Shown: positions 45,577 through 56,283, counted from the first letter of the stretch. The stretch is DNA of 64,000 nt from Bacteriovoracales bacterium (GCA_030149295.1 JASBRV010000078.1:33776-97775), one strand, 5' to 3'. Numbers and translations are program-made. The notes: generated from the sequence alone by a model not told the origin.

Positions 45577-45611
45577 GAAAACTCCTTTTCCTTACGATTT
45601 GTGGACCATCT

Positions 45612-46658
<1,047 letters not shown>

Positions 46659-46683
46659 CTATTTAAAGGGAAAAATCCAATTT

Positions 46684-47178
46684 TTAACGATCTTCTTTAG
46701 AGTAGATGTGCTTTACCGTAAGCTCACAAAGAGGTTGATCATTTTTTAGAAAACGGTAACTTTGAATGCCTGGTCGTTTGTCTTTTGGGAGAACTCCATT
46801 AGAAAATGTATAATTCTGAACTTTGTTAATGAATCCCTTGGATTCAGAGAGTTCTGATCTCACTAGCTCATATTCTTTGTTATAAAGCTTCTTTCCCATA
46901 TGAGAATAAGTAATGATTACTTTATTAGCTAACTGACTTTCCTCAGTTGCTTCAAAATAAATTTCAAAAAGTTCTCCTGCCACTTCTGACCAATCACTGA
47001 AGAGCTCTGTAACTTTCTTTTCCCTCTTTTTTAAATGATGCTTATTCTCTTTACTATCGTACTCGTAATCATAACTCATGTAATGACTGAGAACTCTAAA
47101 ATCTTTCGAGGAGCGACAGTCCTCCACAGCATAATTATTTAAAGATAATAAGATAAGAATAGAAAATAATGCTTTCAT
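46684..47178 (-). CDS. small exported hypothetical protein
   Basis: 164 aa from the ATG at 47178, which overlaps the stop of the L,D-transpeptidase-like gene as ATGA and has AAGGAG upstream. Signal peptide LFSILILLSLNNYA. Charged, beta-rich mature part with cysteines near both ends (EDCRSS, PLCELTV), possibly forming a disulphide. No family recognised; coupling suggests a role together with the preceding lipoprotein. Confidence 0.78.
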   Translation of the reverse strand: MKALFSILILLSLNNYAVEDCRSSKDFRVLSHYMSYDYEYDSKENKHHLKKREKKVTELFSDWSEVAGELFEIYFEATEESQLANKVIITYSHMGKKLYNKEYELVRSELSESKGFINKVQNYTFSNGVLPKDKRPGIQSYRFLKNDQPLCELTVKHIYSKEDR

Positions 47179-48104
47179 CTTACTCCTTTTAGAAGAAGAT
47201 TTCCGCCACAATACTGATCACCTTTACGCTTCTCTCTATCTGTAAAATTATAAATTACATTACCAGCACTACCCGTACCTAATAGATGTTTTGTTAAAGT
47301 ACCCCAATTACTAGATTGAACGGCCGGACAGCCATTTGAGCGACCACAGTCTCCACCGACATCCCGTGGGTTTGATTTACTCGAGTTCATACCACCAGAA
47401 CAATAGCCGCCCCTTCCCGTAATCGCTCTGTGCATGACGACTCCTCGTCCCCAAGCTTCATCATTGATTCCCTTTTGAATTCCCACCATTTTGATACCAG
47501 GGCTCCATATCTTTCCACTTGGAGAATTATGCCAACCTGCTGAGATATGAAACCCAGGGTTGGTTTTTCCTGTACCCTGGCCAATACCGGCACTACCTCT
47601 GGTAACATTCATTACTTTGATCTCACCGCTACATTGGTTAACAATGAACATCTTATTACCTCGAGTAGAACGGCCAGCATGCTCATTAATAGCAAAGGTA
47701 CACTTGTCTCCAATTTTGATAGAACCATAACCTCCAGAGAAGCTATTACTTTTATTACGATCGATAAAACATTGAACTTGCCTGAGTGCCGTCACGTCAC
47801 CACCCATCTGAGCGTAGGTTTTCTCTAACTGAGAAGAATTTCTCGTGATGCCACGTCCACGGAGGGCCGCTTCTTCACAACCAGGACAATGGTTTACGTA
47901 GCTATCAACAACCGCAGCTGGATCAGGAACTGTTCGATAATTATTGGAAGCCCTTCGCAAACGATCTTGATCGTCCGGAGGTAAGCGAGAAGCCGCACTT
48001 CTCATATAACCCTGGGCTTGTTGACCATTCATTGACTCTTCACACGACGAAAAAATCGAAGCAAAAAGAAAAATGAAAAAAGCTTTCTTTAGTAAGTTAC
48101 CCAT
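47175..48104 (-). CDS. murein L,D-transpeptidase catalytic-domain lipoprotein (YkuD_2-like)
   Basis: 309 aa. The signal peptide ends FASIFSSC, a lipobox with Cys21. The C-terminal domain contains FIVNQCSGEIKVMNVTRGSAGIG, GFHISAGWHNSP, GVVMHRAIT and GGDCGRSNGCPAVQSSNW, the pattern of the catalytic-domain family related to YkuD, with the GCPAV cysteine as nucleophile. It may cross-link or trim peptidoglycan. The N-terminal 100 residues are a separate region of unknown role. Confidence 0.85.
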   Translation of the reverse strand: MGNLLKKAFFIFLFASIFSSCEESMNGQQAQGYMRSAASRLPPDDQDRLRRASNNYRTVPDPAAVVDSYVNHCPGCEEAALRGRGITRNSSQLEKTYAQMGGDVTALRQVQCFIDRNKSNSFSGGYGSIKIGDKCTFAINEHAGRSTRGNKMFIVNQCSGEIKVMNVTRGSAGIGQGTGKTNPGFHISAGWHNSPSGKIWSPGIKMVGIQKGINDEAWGRGVVMHRAITGRGGYCSGGMNSSKSNPRDVGGDCGRSNGCPAVQSSNWGTLTKHLLGTGSAGNVIYNFTDREKRKGDQYCGGNLLLKGVR

Positions 48105-48194
48105 CTCATAGCCTTTATCGGCTTTTATGAGTGCTTTTCTAAAGAGTTTTTATCTACATAAGTAATTGAAAACTCGTTTCTCTACTAAGAAAAG

Positions 48195-48560
48195 TTAGTA
48201 ATCGAGCTCATCTCCGGGGAAGGTGCCATTTTCGAGCTCTTCAAGGTTATTGACTCCATCTCCATCAGAATCAAGTTCCTCAATAGCCAAAAGGCCTTCA
48301 CTGATAAATTGCCAGCTATAGACTCTCAGTTGTGGGTCTTGTTGGTCACCTTCATAATTTTCACGAAGCCACTTTTGAAGATCAAGGCCAAAAGAGTTTC
48401 TTTGCCACTTATCAATGGTATGGCAGGTCATGCAGTCTCCAGCGGGAGTTCCTGCTACCTGAGGATATTGATTCAAAAGGGTGGGAAGGAAATTTGTCGA
48501 CGCTTGCAAGGAAGCCGATAATGTCATCAAAACCATCATTGAAAGAACACAATTTTTCAT
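48195..48560 (-). CDS. small exported protein with one CxxCH and a DxDxDG calcium-type motif
   Basis: 121 aa, AGGAGGG ribosome site, signal peptide ending LSASLQAS. CMTCH at 43-47 is a c-type heme attachment site, and DSDGDGVNNLEE at 97-108 is a thrombospondin-type-3/EF-hand-like calcium loop. A distal Met heme ligand is not obvious, so the motif may instead hold another metal or be a disulphide. Electron transfer is possible but unproven. Confidence 0.8.
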   Translation of the reverse strand: MKNCVLSMMVLMTLSASLQASTNFLPTLLNQYPQVAGTPAGDCMTCHTIDKWQRNSFGLDLQKWLRENYEGDQQDPQLRVYSWQFISEGLLAIEELDSDGDGVNNLEELENGTFPGDELDY

Positions 48561-48677
48561 AAGCCCTCCTGGGGATTTCTTTGAGAGGGCTGAACTTTAC
48601 CTAAAAGCCTTGGCAAATCACACATGATCTTTGTCAGGTATTAGACCAATAGATCTCACACCATTACTCGGCTTTCA

Positions 48678-48706
48678 TTGACCCCTAGGGCCCATATCAG
48701 TAAAAT
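48678..48706 (+). promoter_or_regulatory. strong sigma70-type promoter, leaderless spacing
   Basis: TTGACC (48678-48683), a 17-base spacer and TAAAAT (48701-48706) match the consensus at 5 of 6 positions in each box. The ATG at 48714 begins seven bases after the -10, which is where transcription should start. Confidence 0.65.
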
Positions 48707-48713
48707 CAAGGAC

Positions 48714-49103
48714 ATGAAAAAAATTAGCGTCTCATTCTGCATACTTGTTGCCTTAATCTCTATTTCCAGCGCCCAGAATTTAAAGCGAGAAAGGATTTTT
48801 CACTGCCTTAACTTTGGAGAAATCGAATTGGCAGAGGAACTTTTTATTACCGAGACAACTCGGGGTAGTAGAACAACCTTTGAAGTCGAAGTCCCCTACA
48901 GAGAAGCGGGCTTAGATAAGACATTCTTTCGAAGATTGAACCTCATCTCAAAATACGATGGACGCGTACTTCTTTTCACCACTGGAAATTACCGAGTTAA
49001 AATTGACCGCGTTTTTCCCGAGGAAGAAAAATATAAGGCATTCGTTCGCCTCCCTCGATTTGACGTCCATTCAAAAGACTGGTTTTGCAAAGACTATCTT
49101 TAA
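48714..49103 (+). CDS. small exported hypothetical protein
   Basis: 129 aa from the ATG at 48714. Signal peptide ISVSFCILVALISISSAQ. The mature part alternates beta strands and charged turns and has two cysteines (FHCLNF near the start, WFCKDYL at the end), which may pair. The start is set by the promoter spacing rather than a ribosome site. No family recognised. Confidence 0.78.
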   Translation: MKKISVSFCILVALISISSAQNLKRERIFHCLNFGEIELAEELFITETTRGSRTTFEVEVPYREAGLDKTFFRRLNLISKYDGRVLLFTTGNYRVKIDRVFPEEEKYKAFVRLPRFDVHSKDWFCKDYL

Positions 49104-49228
49104 AGCAAACCTAGCCTCACCTGACTCAAAATTAAGCCGAGTTAAATCTCTAGAGTAAAACTAACCTCCTAAAATCACTATATCCATAGAGTTAATTTAC
49201 AATAGAAATGTACCGATATAAGAGGCGT

Positions 49229-49711
49229 ATGAAGATACTTTCTAGAGTTTTCCTGCCATTTCTATTGCTTTGCCTCCTGAACCTAGCTGGTTGTGGCGGC
49301 AAGGAACAAACAGAGAGAGTCGACTTCTCCTACAATCTCAGTGCTCTCGCAGCTGGTGTCAGTCAGCTTGAGGGAGGTATTTTCCTAAGGGCCAATCGCA
49401 TCGACCCTGACACGGGTGAAATACTAGAGACTCTTGATGTGGACCTTCTCGATAACGCTGCAGACATCCCTTTTGGTACTTGGGAGTTTTATCTTTTGGG
49501 TTACGCAGGCCCTGAAGCATGGTCAGGAAACCTTTTTTGTGGTTCCGTGCCAGAAACCCTACTAGATAGCGCCGAGATCTCTCTATCTGTGACCCTTAAC
49601 ACCACCAATTGTGCCAACGCGCCTTACGGTGACATGGACCTTACCAAACAAGCCTCAATCGCTGGTACTTGGGATGCTTCTCTTTGGGGTGAGGCTAAAT
49701 GGGCTCCCTAA
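49229..49711 (+). CDS. lipoprotein of unknown function
   Basis: 160 aa from the ATG at 49229 (GAGG just upstream; an ATG at 49208 is possible). The signal peptide ends LLNLAGC, a good lipobox. The mature domain is acidic and beta-rich with two further cysteines (LFCGSV, TNCANA). The layout resembles an immunoglobulin-like or transthyretin-like fold, but no family is recognised. Its 3' end overlaps the LtaS-like gene by 17 bases. Confidence 0.8.
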   Translation: MKILSRVFLPFLLLCLLNLAGCGGKEQTERVDFSYNLSALAAGVSQLEGGIFLRANRIDPDTGEILETLDVDLLDNAADIPFGTWEFYLLGYAGPEAWSGNLFCGSVPETLLDSAEISLSVTLNTTNCANAPYGDMDLTKQASIAGTWDASLWGEAKWAP

Positions 49712-51728
49712 TCAACTGAACCGACTTAAGCTTAAAATCCTTATTAGTCTCATTCAAAATAAAGAAGGAATGACAAAGATTTCTTTTCCTTAAATGGGAA
49801 GGAATGGTCAAAGAGATACTTTGAACGGCTTCTTTAATAACTGATTTAAATTTATGAATAGTAGAAGGATCTCCACATGCATAAAATGAATACTCAACAG
49901 GAATGGATATCGATCCCTCATATTCAACTCTATATCGTAAGTGCTGGTTAACTTCAGGGGTCGTCTTAAACTCCTCAAGTACTCCATAAGCTCTCTTTTT
50001 TAAAATCACAATATCTGAATCTTCGAAAAGAATTCTTCCCTTCATGTCAGAAAAGCTCACCTCATTATTGAAAAGAAAGCCTTTCAAATTATTCATTTCC
50101 TCAGGATTAGCCGATTTCACCGAGTAATTAGCAGCAAATAAGTTCTTATCCCCCTCTTTAACAGCACAATTAAAATTGTAATCACACAATAAAAACGACT
50201 TTTCTGACATTGTCATGAGTATTCTTTTCGAATAAATATTTCCCATAAAAATAGAAGAGTTCTCCTGATAACGACGAAAAATACTCTTTCCAGAAAAATC
50301 AAAGCTCTCTGCCTCTCCTAAAAAGTCTAAAATAGAGTTCGTGAGATCAACCTGAGAGAAGATTTTTTCTACTGTTTGTTTCTTAAGACCAGAGCCCGCA
50401 AATGTGAGAAGTCCCCAATGAGAATAAATATCGGGAAAACGTGGGGAGAGAGTTTTTGCCTCATCCGTTGTAATCACAAGCAAAGTGTTGTCCAAATGCC
50501 CCTTATCTTTGAGTGCCTGATAAAACTTACCAATGACATGATCTGTATACTGAATAGCTTTGGGCAAATCTCCCGAACTATAGGGCGTAATAAAGGGATG
50601 GTGAGTACCAGATGTCAGTGCTGAGATAAACTTCGGTTTCTTTTGATCTGTTTTTTCCACCAAAACTTTATAAACGGATTCAATCAAAAGGTTATCAGGA
50701 ATTCCCCAAGAAGAAATGATATGCTCAGGTGAAAATGAATCTGCGCCAACAGCAAAGTCATAACCAGCATTTTTAGCAAATAAGTCTTTTCTCATAAAAG
50801 ATAGAAATGCACTTTGAAGAAAGTAACCTTCATAACCAAGTTTTTTTAAAGCATGGGGAAGACATTTCTGATCAAAGTCGCTTGAGTTCATCAAATCCGA
50901 CTTAGCCTCAAAGGAAATTAAATTAGGATAATCTGCACAAAGGGAACTGTATAAACCTCGATTGGTTTGAAGTTGGTTAGTAATAAAATTTCTAACTGTG
51001 ATGCCTTCGTCTTGTATTTTTTTGATTTCAGGTGCTAATCCTAGCTCAACATATTTTTGGCTAAACCCTTCCAGAAATAAGAGAACAATATTGGGCTTTG
51101 TGATTTTCTTTTGGCCAGTTAGAAACTTCACGCCGTTCAAATTTTGAATGTGGATTTTCTTTTTGTGACCCTTTGATTTAAGAATTAGTGCTGGTGACTT
51201 AAAATTATCGAAATTGGAAATTAAAATATTTCTTTGAGACCAGTTACTGTAGGCGACATTATGTGGGAGAAAAAAGTCTAATAAGCAAAGAAGAATTGCT
51301 ATTGGTACGACGATTTTTAAATTTAGATTAAAGTGATGCAACCTGCTTAGCCAAAGACAACAAAGCCAAGCAGTAAAAATATAAAAGAGAAGTCTAAAAA
51401 ATGATGGATTCACTATGGAGTCTATAAAGCTTGAGTTAAATGCCAAGCCGTAATGACTAAAGTTCATATGAGAGGCATTAACTAAGATATGGCTTGTATT
51501 AAAAGCGAGTAAAAAGACGAGGACAATATTAAAAATCCCACTCACTTTTTTAGAAAATACCGAAGTCAAAAGAAACCACAAAAAACCGAGACTAAGACTC
51601 GAGTACAGCCCCCTTAAAAAGACCCAGACGGCGAAGTCTTGCATATTGGCTAAATAAGTGACTAAAAAGACAAGGACAATGAGAAGAAGTCCAGAAACCT
51701 GCTGATTAACTGCCATTGTTTTACTCAT
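49695..51728 (-). CDS. LtaS/OpgB-like sulfatase-fold transferase
   Basis: 677 aa. Five or so membrane helices in the first 165 residues are followed by a periplasmic alkaline-phosphatase/sulfatase-fold domain: KPNIVLLFLEGFS (metal site), TNQLQTNRGLYSSLC with the expected nucleophilic Thr, SGTHHPF, and LLVITTDEAKTL / YSHWGLL. LtaS-type enzymes transfer phosphoglycerol or phosphoethanolamine groups to glycans or lipids. The last 120 residues are an extra beta-rich domain. The acceptor is unknown, but the gene lies at the edge of the glycan region. Confidence 0.9.
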   Translation of the reverse strand: MSKTMAVNQQVSGLLLIVLVFLVTYLANMQDFAVWVFLRGLYSSLSLGFLWFLLTSVFSKKVSGIFNIVLVFLLAFNTSHILVNASHMNFSHYGLAFNSSFIDSIVNPSFFRLLFYIFTAWLCCLWLSRLHHFNLNLKIVVPIAILLCLLDFFLPHNVAYSNWSQRNILISNFDNFKSPALILKSKGHKKKIHIQNLNGVKFLTGQKKITKPNIVLLFLEGFSQKYVELGLAPEIKKIQDEGITVRNFITNQLQTNRGLYSSLCADYPNLISFEAKSDLMNSSDFDQKCLPHALKKLGYEGYFLQSAFLSFMRKDLFAKNAGYDFAVGADSFSPEHIISSWGIPDNLLIESVYKVLVEKTDQKKPKFISALTSGTHHPFITPYSSGDLPKAIQYTDHVIGKFYQALKDKGHLDNTLLVITTDEAKTLSPRFPDIYSHWGLLTFAGSGLKKQTVEKIFSQVDLTNSILDFLGEAESFDFSGKSIFRRYQENSSIFMGNIYSKRILMTMSEKSFLLCDYNFNCAVKEGDKNLFAANYSVKSANPEEMNNLKGFLFNNEVSFSDMKGRILFEDSDIVILKKRAYGVLEEFKTTPEVNQHLRYRVEYEGSISIPVEYSFYACGDPSTIHKFKSVIKEAVQSISLTIPSHLRKRNLCHSFFILNETNKDFKLKSVQLIREPI

Positions 51729-51871
51729 TTTTTAAAATTCTTCTTTAATAGCCAGTGGTACTTTTCACCTCTTAAAGTGAGATAGTTTATTGAAATTACA
51801 CTATTTTTAAATAAAATTAATAAATACAGTACGATTAAAATATATCCGATGAGAAAATACTAGGGATTAAT

Positions 51872-51889
51872 TTGAGAGGGGAATCTCAA
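51872..51889 (+). promoter_or_regulatory. ribosome-site hairpin at the C1q-like gene
   Basis: TTGAGA and TCTCAA (51872-51877, 51884-51889) form a 6-bp stem whose 6-base loop GGGGAA holds the Shine-Dalgarno sequence; the last stem base is the A of the ATG. Folding would affect translation of this gene. Confidence 0.55.
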
Positions 51890-52587
51890 TGCGTGAATTA
51901 TGGATTAAATTTAAGCAAGGCCTTTTTACAAAAACTCAGTTTCTAACTGGAGTCACCCTATCTTTCATCTTTGTTTCGGGCTTTATTTACGCTTTTAACC
52001 AACTCAACTTAACTATTTTTACTAAAGGTACGACCATTAGCGCCGCTCAAGTGAACGCCAATTTTGAATATGTTAACGAAAGAATCCAAGCGATAGCCGA
52101 TTACTCTCAAGGTTTTTCGGTCAGGACTAGTGGCCCGACCAATTTTGGAACGGTTCCTAGAACTGTCATGCAGACTTTTTCAGATGGAACCAATGTAGGT
52201 ACAGTGTGCTGTCCCCAATACCCGCGAGTCGGAAACTTCTTTGATGATTACGACCCCAATCAGGTAAGCAATCGAGCAGCAGACTATATCGCCAATCAAT
52301 ACTACGAAGTGCAAGAGGATGGATTCTATATGATGCACTACTCAGCGAAACCATCTATTTATCACAACTCCAGTGCCTATGCGGTTATTTATAAGAAGTC
52401 CCCTTCAAGTACTGCCATCAACACATTCGCAGGTAGAGATTACGGATGGACCTCCGTTTCCACAGGAGCCTCAGTCTCTCGTTATCTGAGGTCAGGTGAT
52501 AAGGTCTTCTTTAACATTAGAGTCCCATCGGGCGCAGGAACCTTCTCTTTTGAGCCAGGGATTCAGTTCACTATTAAGAAACTATAA
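51889..52587 (+). CDS. membrane-anchored protein with C1q/TNF-like jelly-roll candidate domain
   Basis: 232 aa. One N-terminal hydrophobic segment (FLTGVTLSFIFVSGFIYAF) acts as signal anchor, followed by a short stalk (ISAAQVNANFEYVNERIQAIADY, probably a coiled-coil trimer). The last 150 residues, with YYEVQEDGFYMMHYSAKP, RYLRSGDKVFFNIRV and FSFEPGIQFTIKKL, follow the strand pattern of C1q-like jelly rolls. Such trimers act in adhesion or recognition. The fold assignment is moderate. Confidence 0.72.
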   Translation: MRELWIKFKQGLFTKTQFLTGVTLSFIFVSGFIYAFNQLNLTIFTKGTTISAAQVNANFEYVNERIQAIADYSQGFSVRTSGPTNFGTVPRTVMQTFSDGTNVGTVCCPQYPRVGNFFDDYDPNQVSNRAADYIANQYYEVQEDGFYMMHYSAKPSIYHNSSAYAVIYKKSPSSTAINTFAGRDYGWTSVSTGASVSRYLRSGDKVFFNIRVPSGAGTFSFEPGIQFTIKKL

Positions 52588-54135
52588 TTCAGCTTCGACC
52601 TTTCTATAGAGTTTTCGTCTTGATGGAGTAACTTGGAATACCTCTATCTTTTGATATTCTGGATCGTCCAAGGAAAGCCCCCTCCCTTTTCTTTTTAATT
52701 CATTCAAAATGAAAAGAACAAGATTTGTTTTATTTTTTACTTTGGAGATGAGTTTAATCTTATCTTCGATTTGAGTCTCTTCACTAAAATAAACCAAAAA
52801 TGAATAAACCTCAGAAGTTAAGACCCCTGCTCCCCCACCAAGTAAAATACAACGATTGGCTATGGCATTATTAGCCACCTCTTTAAATCTATCTATCTCC
52901 AGGTTAAAAAGTAAAAATGATGAATAAGAAAAAGCTGTTTTACATTCTCTCTCTCGTTCATAACTCACTTTAAAAATCCTATCTTCATCACTGACAATAA
53001 AAGACTCATAAGAACTCTTAACTGCCAAAAATAAAATGATAGGTATTAACCATTTTTGAATTTTGTATTTTTCAATAATTGTCACACTTAGAAAGAGGGA
53101 TAATGAAAAGAGGGGGACCAAAAGATAGGTGTCGCTAACAAAGATATTTGTCTTCTTTCCATAAATCGTGCATAGAGGAAATAAAATTAAAAAGAAGTAA
53201 AAGGCCAATGTCTTTTTATCAAACTTGGCATTTAAGATTACAAAAATAAAGACAAAAAGAGGGAGACCGAAAAAATTTAACAAACTCGAAAAGGAGTAGC
53301 TCATAGCAAACTGCAGAGGTATCAGAAGTTGAGTCAAACTTCTAGAGAGGCCAAAGAAGTTTATGGCCATCCCCTCCACCGAGATAGGATCCATTTTACT
53401 TACTCCGACATAGAGAGGGTAAACATCTCGATAGTAGATATAGTTAGAAAGACCAAAGATAATCATGGCTAAAAAACAAAGTACTAAAAGAATCCAATCA
53501 TCTTTTTTTCTTCCCTGATTACTTGATCCAAAAAGAAACATGGCGATGACAAAAGGAAATAGCAAAGTGATGGGCTGTGAATTGATCGATAAGAGATAGA
53601 AAAAAAAGACTTTAAACCCACTCCAATCTCCTCTCCTTCCCTTTCGAAACTCAAACAGAAAAAAAGAAGCTAAAGATAGGAAAAAGAGGGACAACAAATG
53701 CTTAATTGCGGTTGGCCAATACAGAGTCCAAGCAGCTATGGGATGAACGAGAACACTAAGAGCAATAAGTCTTGCTGTTGCTAATGATGCAACTTTTTCC
53801 AAAATTTTGCTCAATAGAGTCACGGAGAGAAGCCAAACCACAAAGTTAAAGAAACCGTAAACTTGGTTGTCAAAGTAACGATTGACCTTAAGCATGAACA
53901 TAATGAAGAAATCACGAACGGGCTGAAGGTCTATAATATGGACTTTATGAGTGAGGTAATCTTTTATCGAGGGAATTTCATCAATTGGCACAAAGACATG
54001 GCCAAAGTCGATATCAACCAGTGAAGGACTAAAAATAATAGGAAAATACACGAGAATTCCTAAAATAGGAATGGTGCAGAAAAACCACTTATCTTGAGTA
54101 ATCCACTCTTCAATTTTCAAATTCCAATTTCCCAT
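52582..54135 (-). CDS. multi-pass membrane protein, GT-C glycosyltransferase candidate
   Basis: 517 aa with about eleven membrane helices in the first 380 residues and a soluble tail of about 130. The first periplasmic loop contains acidic residues (SLVDIDFGHVFVPIDEIPS) in the position of the GT-C catalytic Asp, and HPIAAWTLYWPTAIKH resembles the later loop of PMT-like proteins. No closer family is visible. It is divergent from the wecE operon and probably acts in the same glycan pathway. Confidence 0.75.
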   Translation of the reverse strand: MGNWNLKIEEWITQDKWFFCTIPILGILVYFPIIFSPSLVDIDFGHVFVPIDEIPSIKDYLTHKVHIIDLQPVRDFFIMFMLKVNRYFDNQVYGFFNFVVWLLSVTLLSKILEKVASLATARLIALSVLVHPIAAWTLYWPTAIKHLLSLFFLSLASFFLFEFRKGRRGDWSGFKVFFFYLLSINSQPITLLFPFVIAMFLFGSSNQGRKKDDWILLVLCFLAMIIFGLSNYIYYRDVYPLYVGVSKMDPISVEGMAINFFGLSRSLTQLLIPLQFAMSYSFSSLLNFFGLPLFVFIFVILNAKFDKKTLAFYFFLILFPLCTIYGKKTNIFVSDTYLLVPLFSLSLFLSVTIIEKYKIQKWLIPIILFLAVKSSYESFIVSDEDRIFKVSYERERECKTAFSYSSFLLFNLEIDRFKEVANNAIANRCILLGGGAGVLTSEVYSFLVYFSEETQIEDKIKLISKVKNKTNLVLFILNELKRKGRGLSLDDPEYQKIEVFQVTPSRRKLYRKVEAEL

Positions 54136-54167
54136 ATAAGCCTAAATTATCGTTTACTTTCGCAAGT

Positions 54168-55322
54168 ATGAAAATGATAATTAAAGCTATGATTCCCTTT
54201 AACATTCCCACTAGAATTGGAGTTGAAGAAGACGCTGTCGCTCAACTTTTAAATAATGAGCCCTTAAGATTATGCGGTGGCGGGAACTACAATCAAAAAT
54301 GCCAAAACTTTCTCAAAAGAGAGCTCGGTTTCCAGAATGTTCTTATGACCACCTCCTGTACCCATGCGTTAGAAATGGCCATGATTCTCTGTAATGTGGG
54401 TTTTGGCGATGAGGTCATTGTCCCCTCCTATACTTTTCCCTCCACAGCAAATGCAGTGGTATTAAGAGGTGCCACACCTGTCTTTGTGGACATTGAACCA
54501 GAGACATTCAATATCAACTGTGACCTCATTGAAAAGGCCATAAATGAGAGAACGAAAGCCATCATGGTCGTCCACTATGGTGGAGTGAGTTGTGACTTTT
54601 TAAAATTAAAAGCAATTTCTGATCGTCATAATATCTTTATCGTTGAAGATGCGGCCCAAGCGATAGGGGCCAAATACAAAGATCAATATCTAGGAGGACT
54701 AGGAGATTTGGCAGCTTTTAGTTTCCACGATACTAAAAATATTACCTGTGGCGAAGGTGGTGCTTTGGTCGTTAATAATAAAAAGCTAGTTGATAGAGCT
54801 GAAATCATCCATGAAAAAGGCACCAATAGAAAGCAGTTTTTTGCAGGTAAAATCGAAAAGTATTCATGGGTCGATATGGGATCGAGCTATCTTTTATCAG
54901 AACTTAATGCAGCCTTTTTATATATTCAATTAGAGAATCTTCATTCTGTTAACGAAAAACGTTTAAAGATTTGGAACACCTACTATAGTCGTTTAAAGGA
55001 CATCAAAGGCATTAAAGTGCCATTTATTCCAACTTATGCCACCCACAATGCTCACCTCTTTTATATAAAGCTCGATTCAATAAAGTTGAGATCGTCTCTT
55101 ATGAGTTTTCTAGAAGAAAAAGAGATTCAATCCTATTTTCACTATGTCCCTCTTCATACCTCTCCTGCAGGCTTAAAATACGGTAAATTTCATGGCGAGG
55201 ATAATTACACCACTCAAGAAAGTGATAAAATCTTAAGACTCCCCCTTTATACGGCCCAATCAATTGAGGACTGCCATAAGATTTGTGATGAGATCATAAA
55301 ATGGAGTCAACATGCCCTGTGA
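54168..55322 (+). CDS. wecE: dTDP-4-amino-4,6-dideoxygalactose transaminase, WecE/RffA type
   Basis: 384 aa DegT/DnrJ/EryC1/StrS aminotransferase. VLMTTSCTHALEMAMIL, VIVPSYTFPSTANAVVLRGATPVFVDI, VEDAAQ (Asp161) and SFHDTKNITCGEGGAL with the PLP Lys190 are close to E. coli WecE, as is EIIHEKGTNRKQFF. It adds an amino group to a dTDP-4-keto-6-deoxyhexose. It starts a four-gene operon; the dTDP-sugar supply genes are not in the window. The ATG at 54168 is used, with alternatives at 54174 and 54189. Confidence 0.92.
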   Translation: MKMIIKAMIPFNIPTRIGVEEDAVAQLLNNEPLRLCGGGNYNQKCQNFLKRELGFQNVLMTTSCTHALEMAMILCNVGFGDEVIVPSYTFPSTANAVVLRGATPVFVDIEPETFNINCDLIEKAINERTKAIMVVHYGGVSCDFLKLKAISDRHNIFIVEDAAQAIGAKYKDQYLGGLGDLAAFSFHDTKNITCGEGGALVVNNKKLVDRAEIIHEKGTNRKQFFAGKIEKYSWVDMGSSYLLSELNAAFLYIQLENLHSVNEKRLKIWNTYYSRLKDIKGIKVPFIPTYATHNAHLFYIKLDSIKLRSSLMSFLEEKEIQSYFHYVPLHTSPAGLKYGKFHGEDNYTTQESDKILRLPLYTAQSIEDCHKICDEIIKWSQHAL

Positions 55323-56283
55323 GAACTATGGATTCCAGGATCATTTAACAGAGGAGTTTCCTTCTCAAATTATCATGGATTTGACGGAAGTCTGTAACCT
55401 TCAATGTATTCACTGCCCCCATCCTTCCTTTAAAAAATCTCATGCTTATACAGGTAAGCATTTAGATGTCGATCTCCATCATAAAGCGATTGATGAAATA
55501 GGCTCTGTAGGAAAGGGTTTTTGCCAATACATTCGTTACACCTCACAGGGAGAAGCGCTGCTACACCCAAATGCCATCGAGATGCTCAGTTATGCGGGAA
55601 AAAATGCTAATTGCTCAATCAACTTAACAACAAATGGAATGACTTTAAGTCAAGATAAGATCGACCAAATCCTTGAAACAAATATTGATCTTATTGACAT
55701 CAGTATTGATGCCTTTTCCTCTGAAGTTTATTCTCAGATAAGAGTGAATGGAAAACTTGAGAGAACCAGGTCTAATGTACTGAGCCTATTAGAAACAATT
55801 AAAAGAACAAAAAGTAAAACAAAGGTTGCCGTATCCTTTGTTGAACAAGCTGAAAATTCTCATGAGACTGATCAATTTGAAAAGTTTTGGAAAGATCAAG
55901 GTGCACACTATGTTATTGTGCGTAGACTTCATTCCTGTGCAGGTAGTAAGGAAGATATCTCTGCGACCCTTAAAAGTAAGCAAACGAATAAAAAGAGACG
56001 TCCCTGTCTTTATCCATGGGAAAGGCTTGTCATTAGTCCAACGGGAATGATGGGCTACTGCCCTGCCGACTGGAAGTATGAAGGTAAGATTAGCCACCTC
56101 AGTCAATCAACGATCCAATCAGTATGGCGTTCTGATTTTATGAAAAAATTAAGAGAGGCCCATTTAAGTAATAACTTTAGCCATCATTCTTTTTGTGGCA
56201 ACTGTCCAGATTGGGAGCTCACGCGTTGGCCTTGGCAGGGAAGAAGCTACTCTTCTATGATGAAGGAGCTGGAAGAGAATTGA
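55312..56283 (+). CDS. radical SAM protein with SPASM-like C-terminal cysteines
   Basis: 323 aa. CNLQCIHC supplies the 4Fe-4S cysteines 28, 32 and 35 that bind SAM, followed by SQGEALLHP and the NLTTNGM region of the barrel. The C-terminal part has RPCLYPWERLVISPTGMMGYCPADW and FCGNCPDW, which could hold an auxiliary Fe-S cluster as in SPASM proteins. It overlaps wecE by 11 bases. A role in modifying a sugar or glycan-linked group is inferred from context only. Confidence 0.9.
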   Translation: MPCENYGFQDHLTEEFPSQIIMDLTEVCNLQCIHCPHPSFKKSHAYTGKHLDVDLHHKAIDEIGSVGKGFCQYIRYTSQGEALLHPNAIEMLSYAGKNANCSINLTTNGMTLSQDKIDQILETNIDLIDISIDAFSSEVYSQIRVNGKLERTRSNVLSLLETIKRTKSKTKVAVSFVEQAENSHETDQFEKFWKDQGAHYVIVRRLHSCAGSKEDISATLKSKQTNKKRRPCLYPWERLVISPTGMMGYCPADWKYEGKISHLSQSTIQSVWRSDFMKKLREAHLSNNFSHHSFCGNCPDWELTRWPWQGRSYSSMMKELEEN

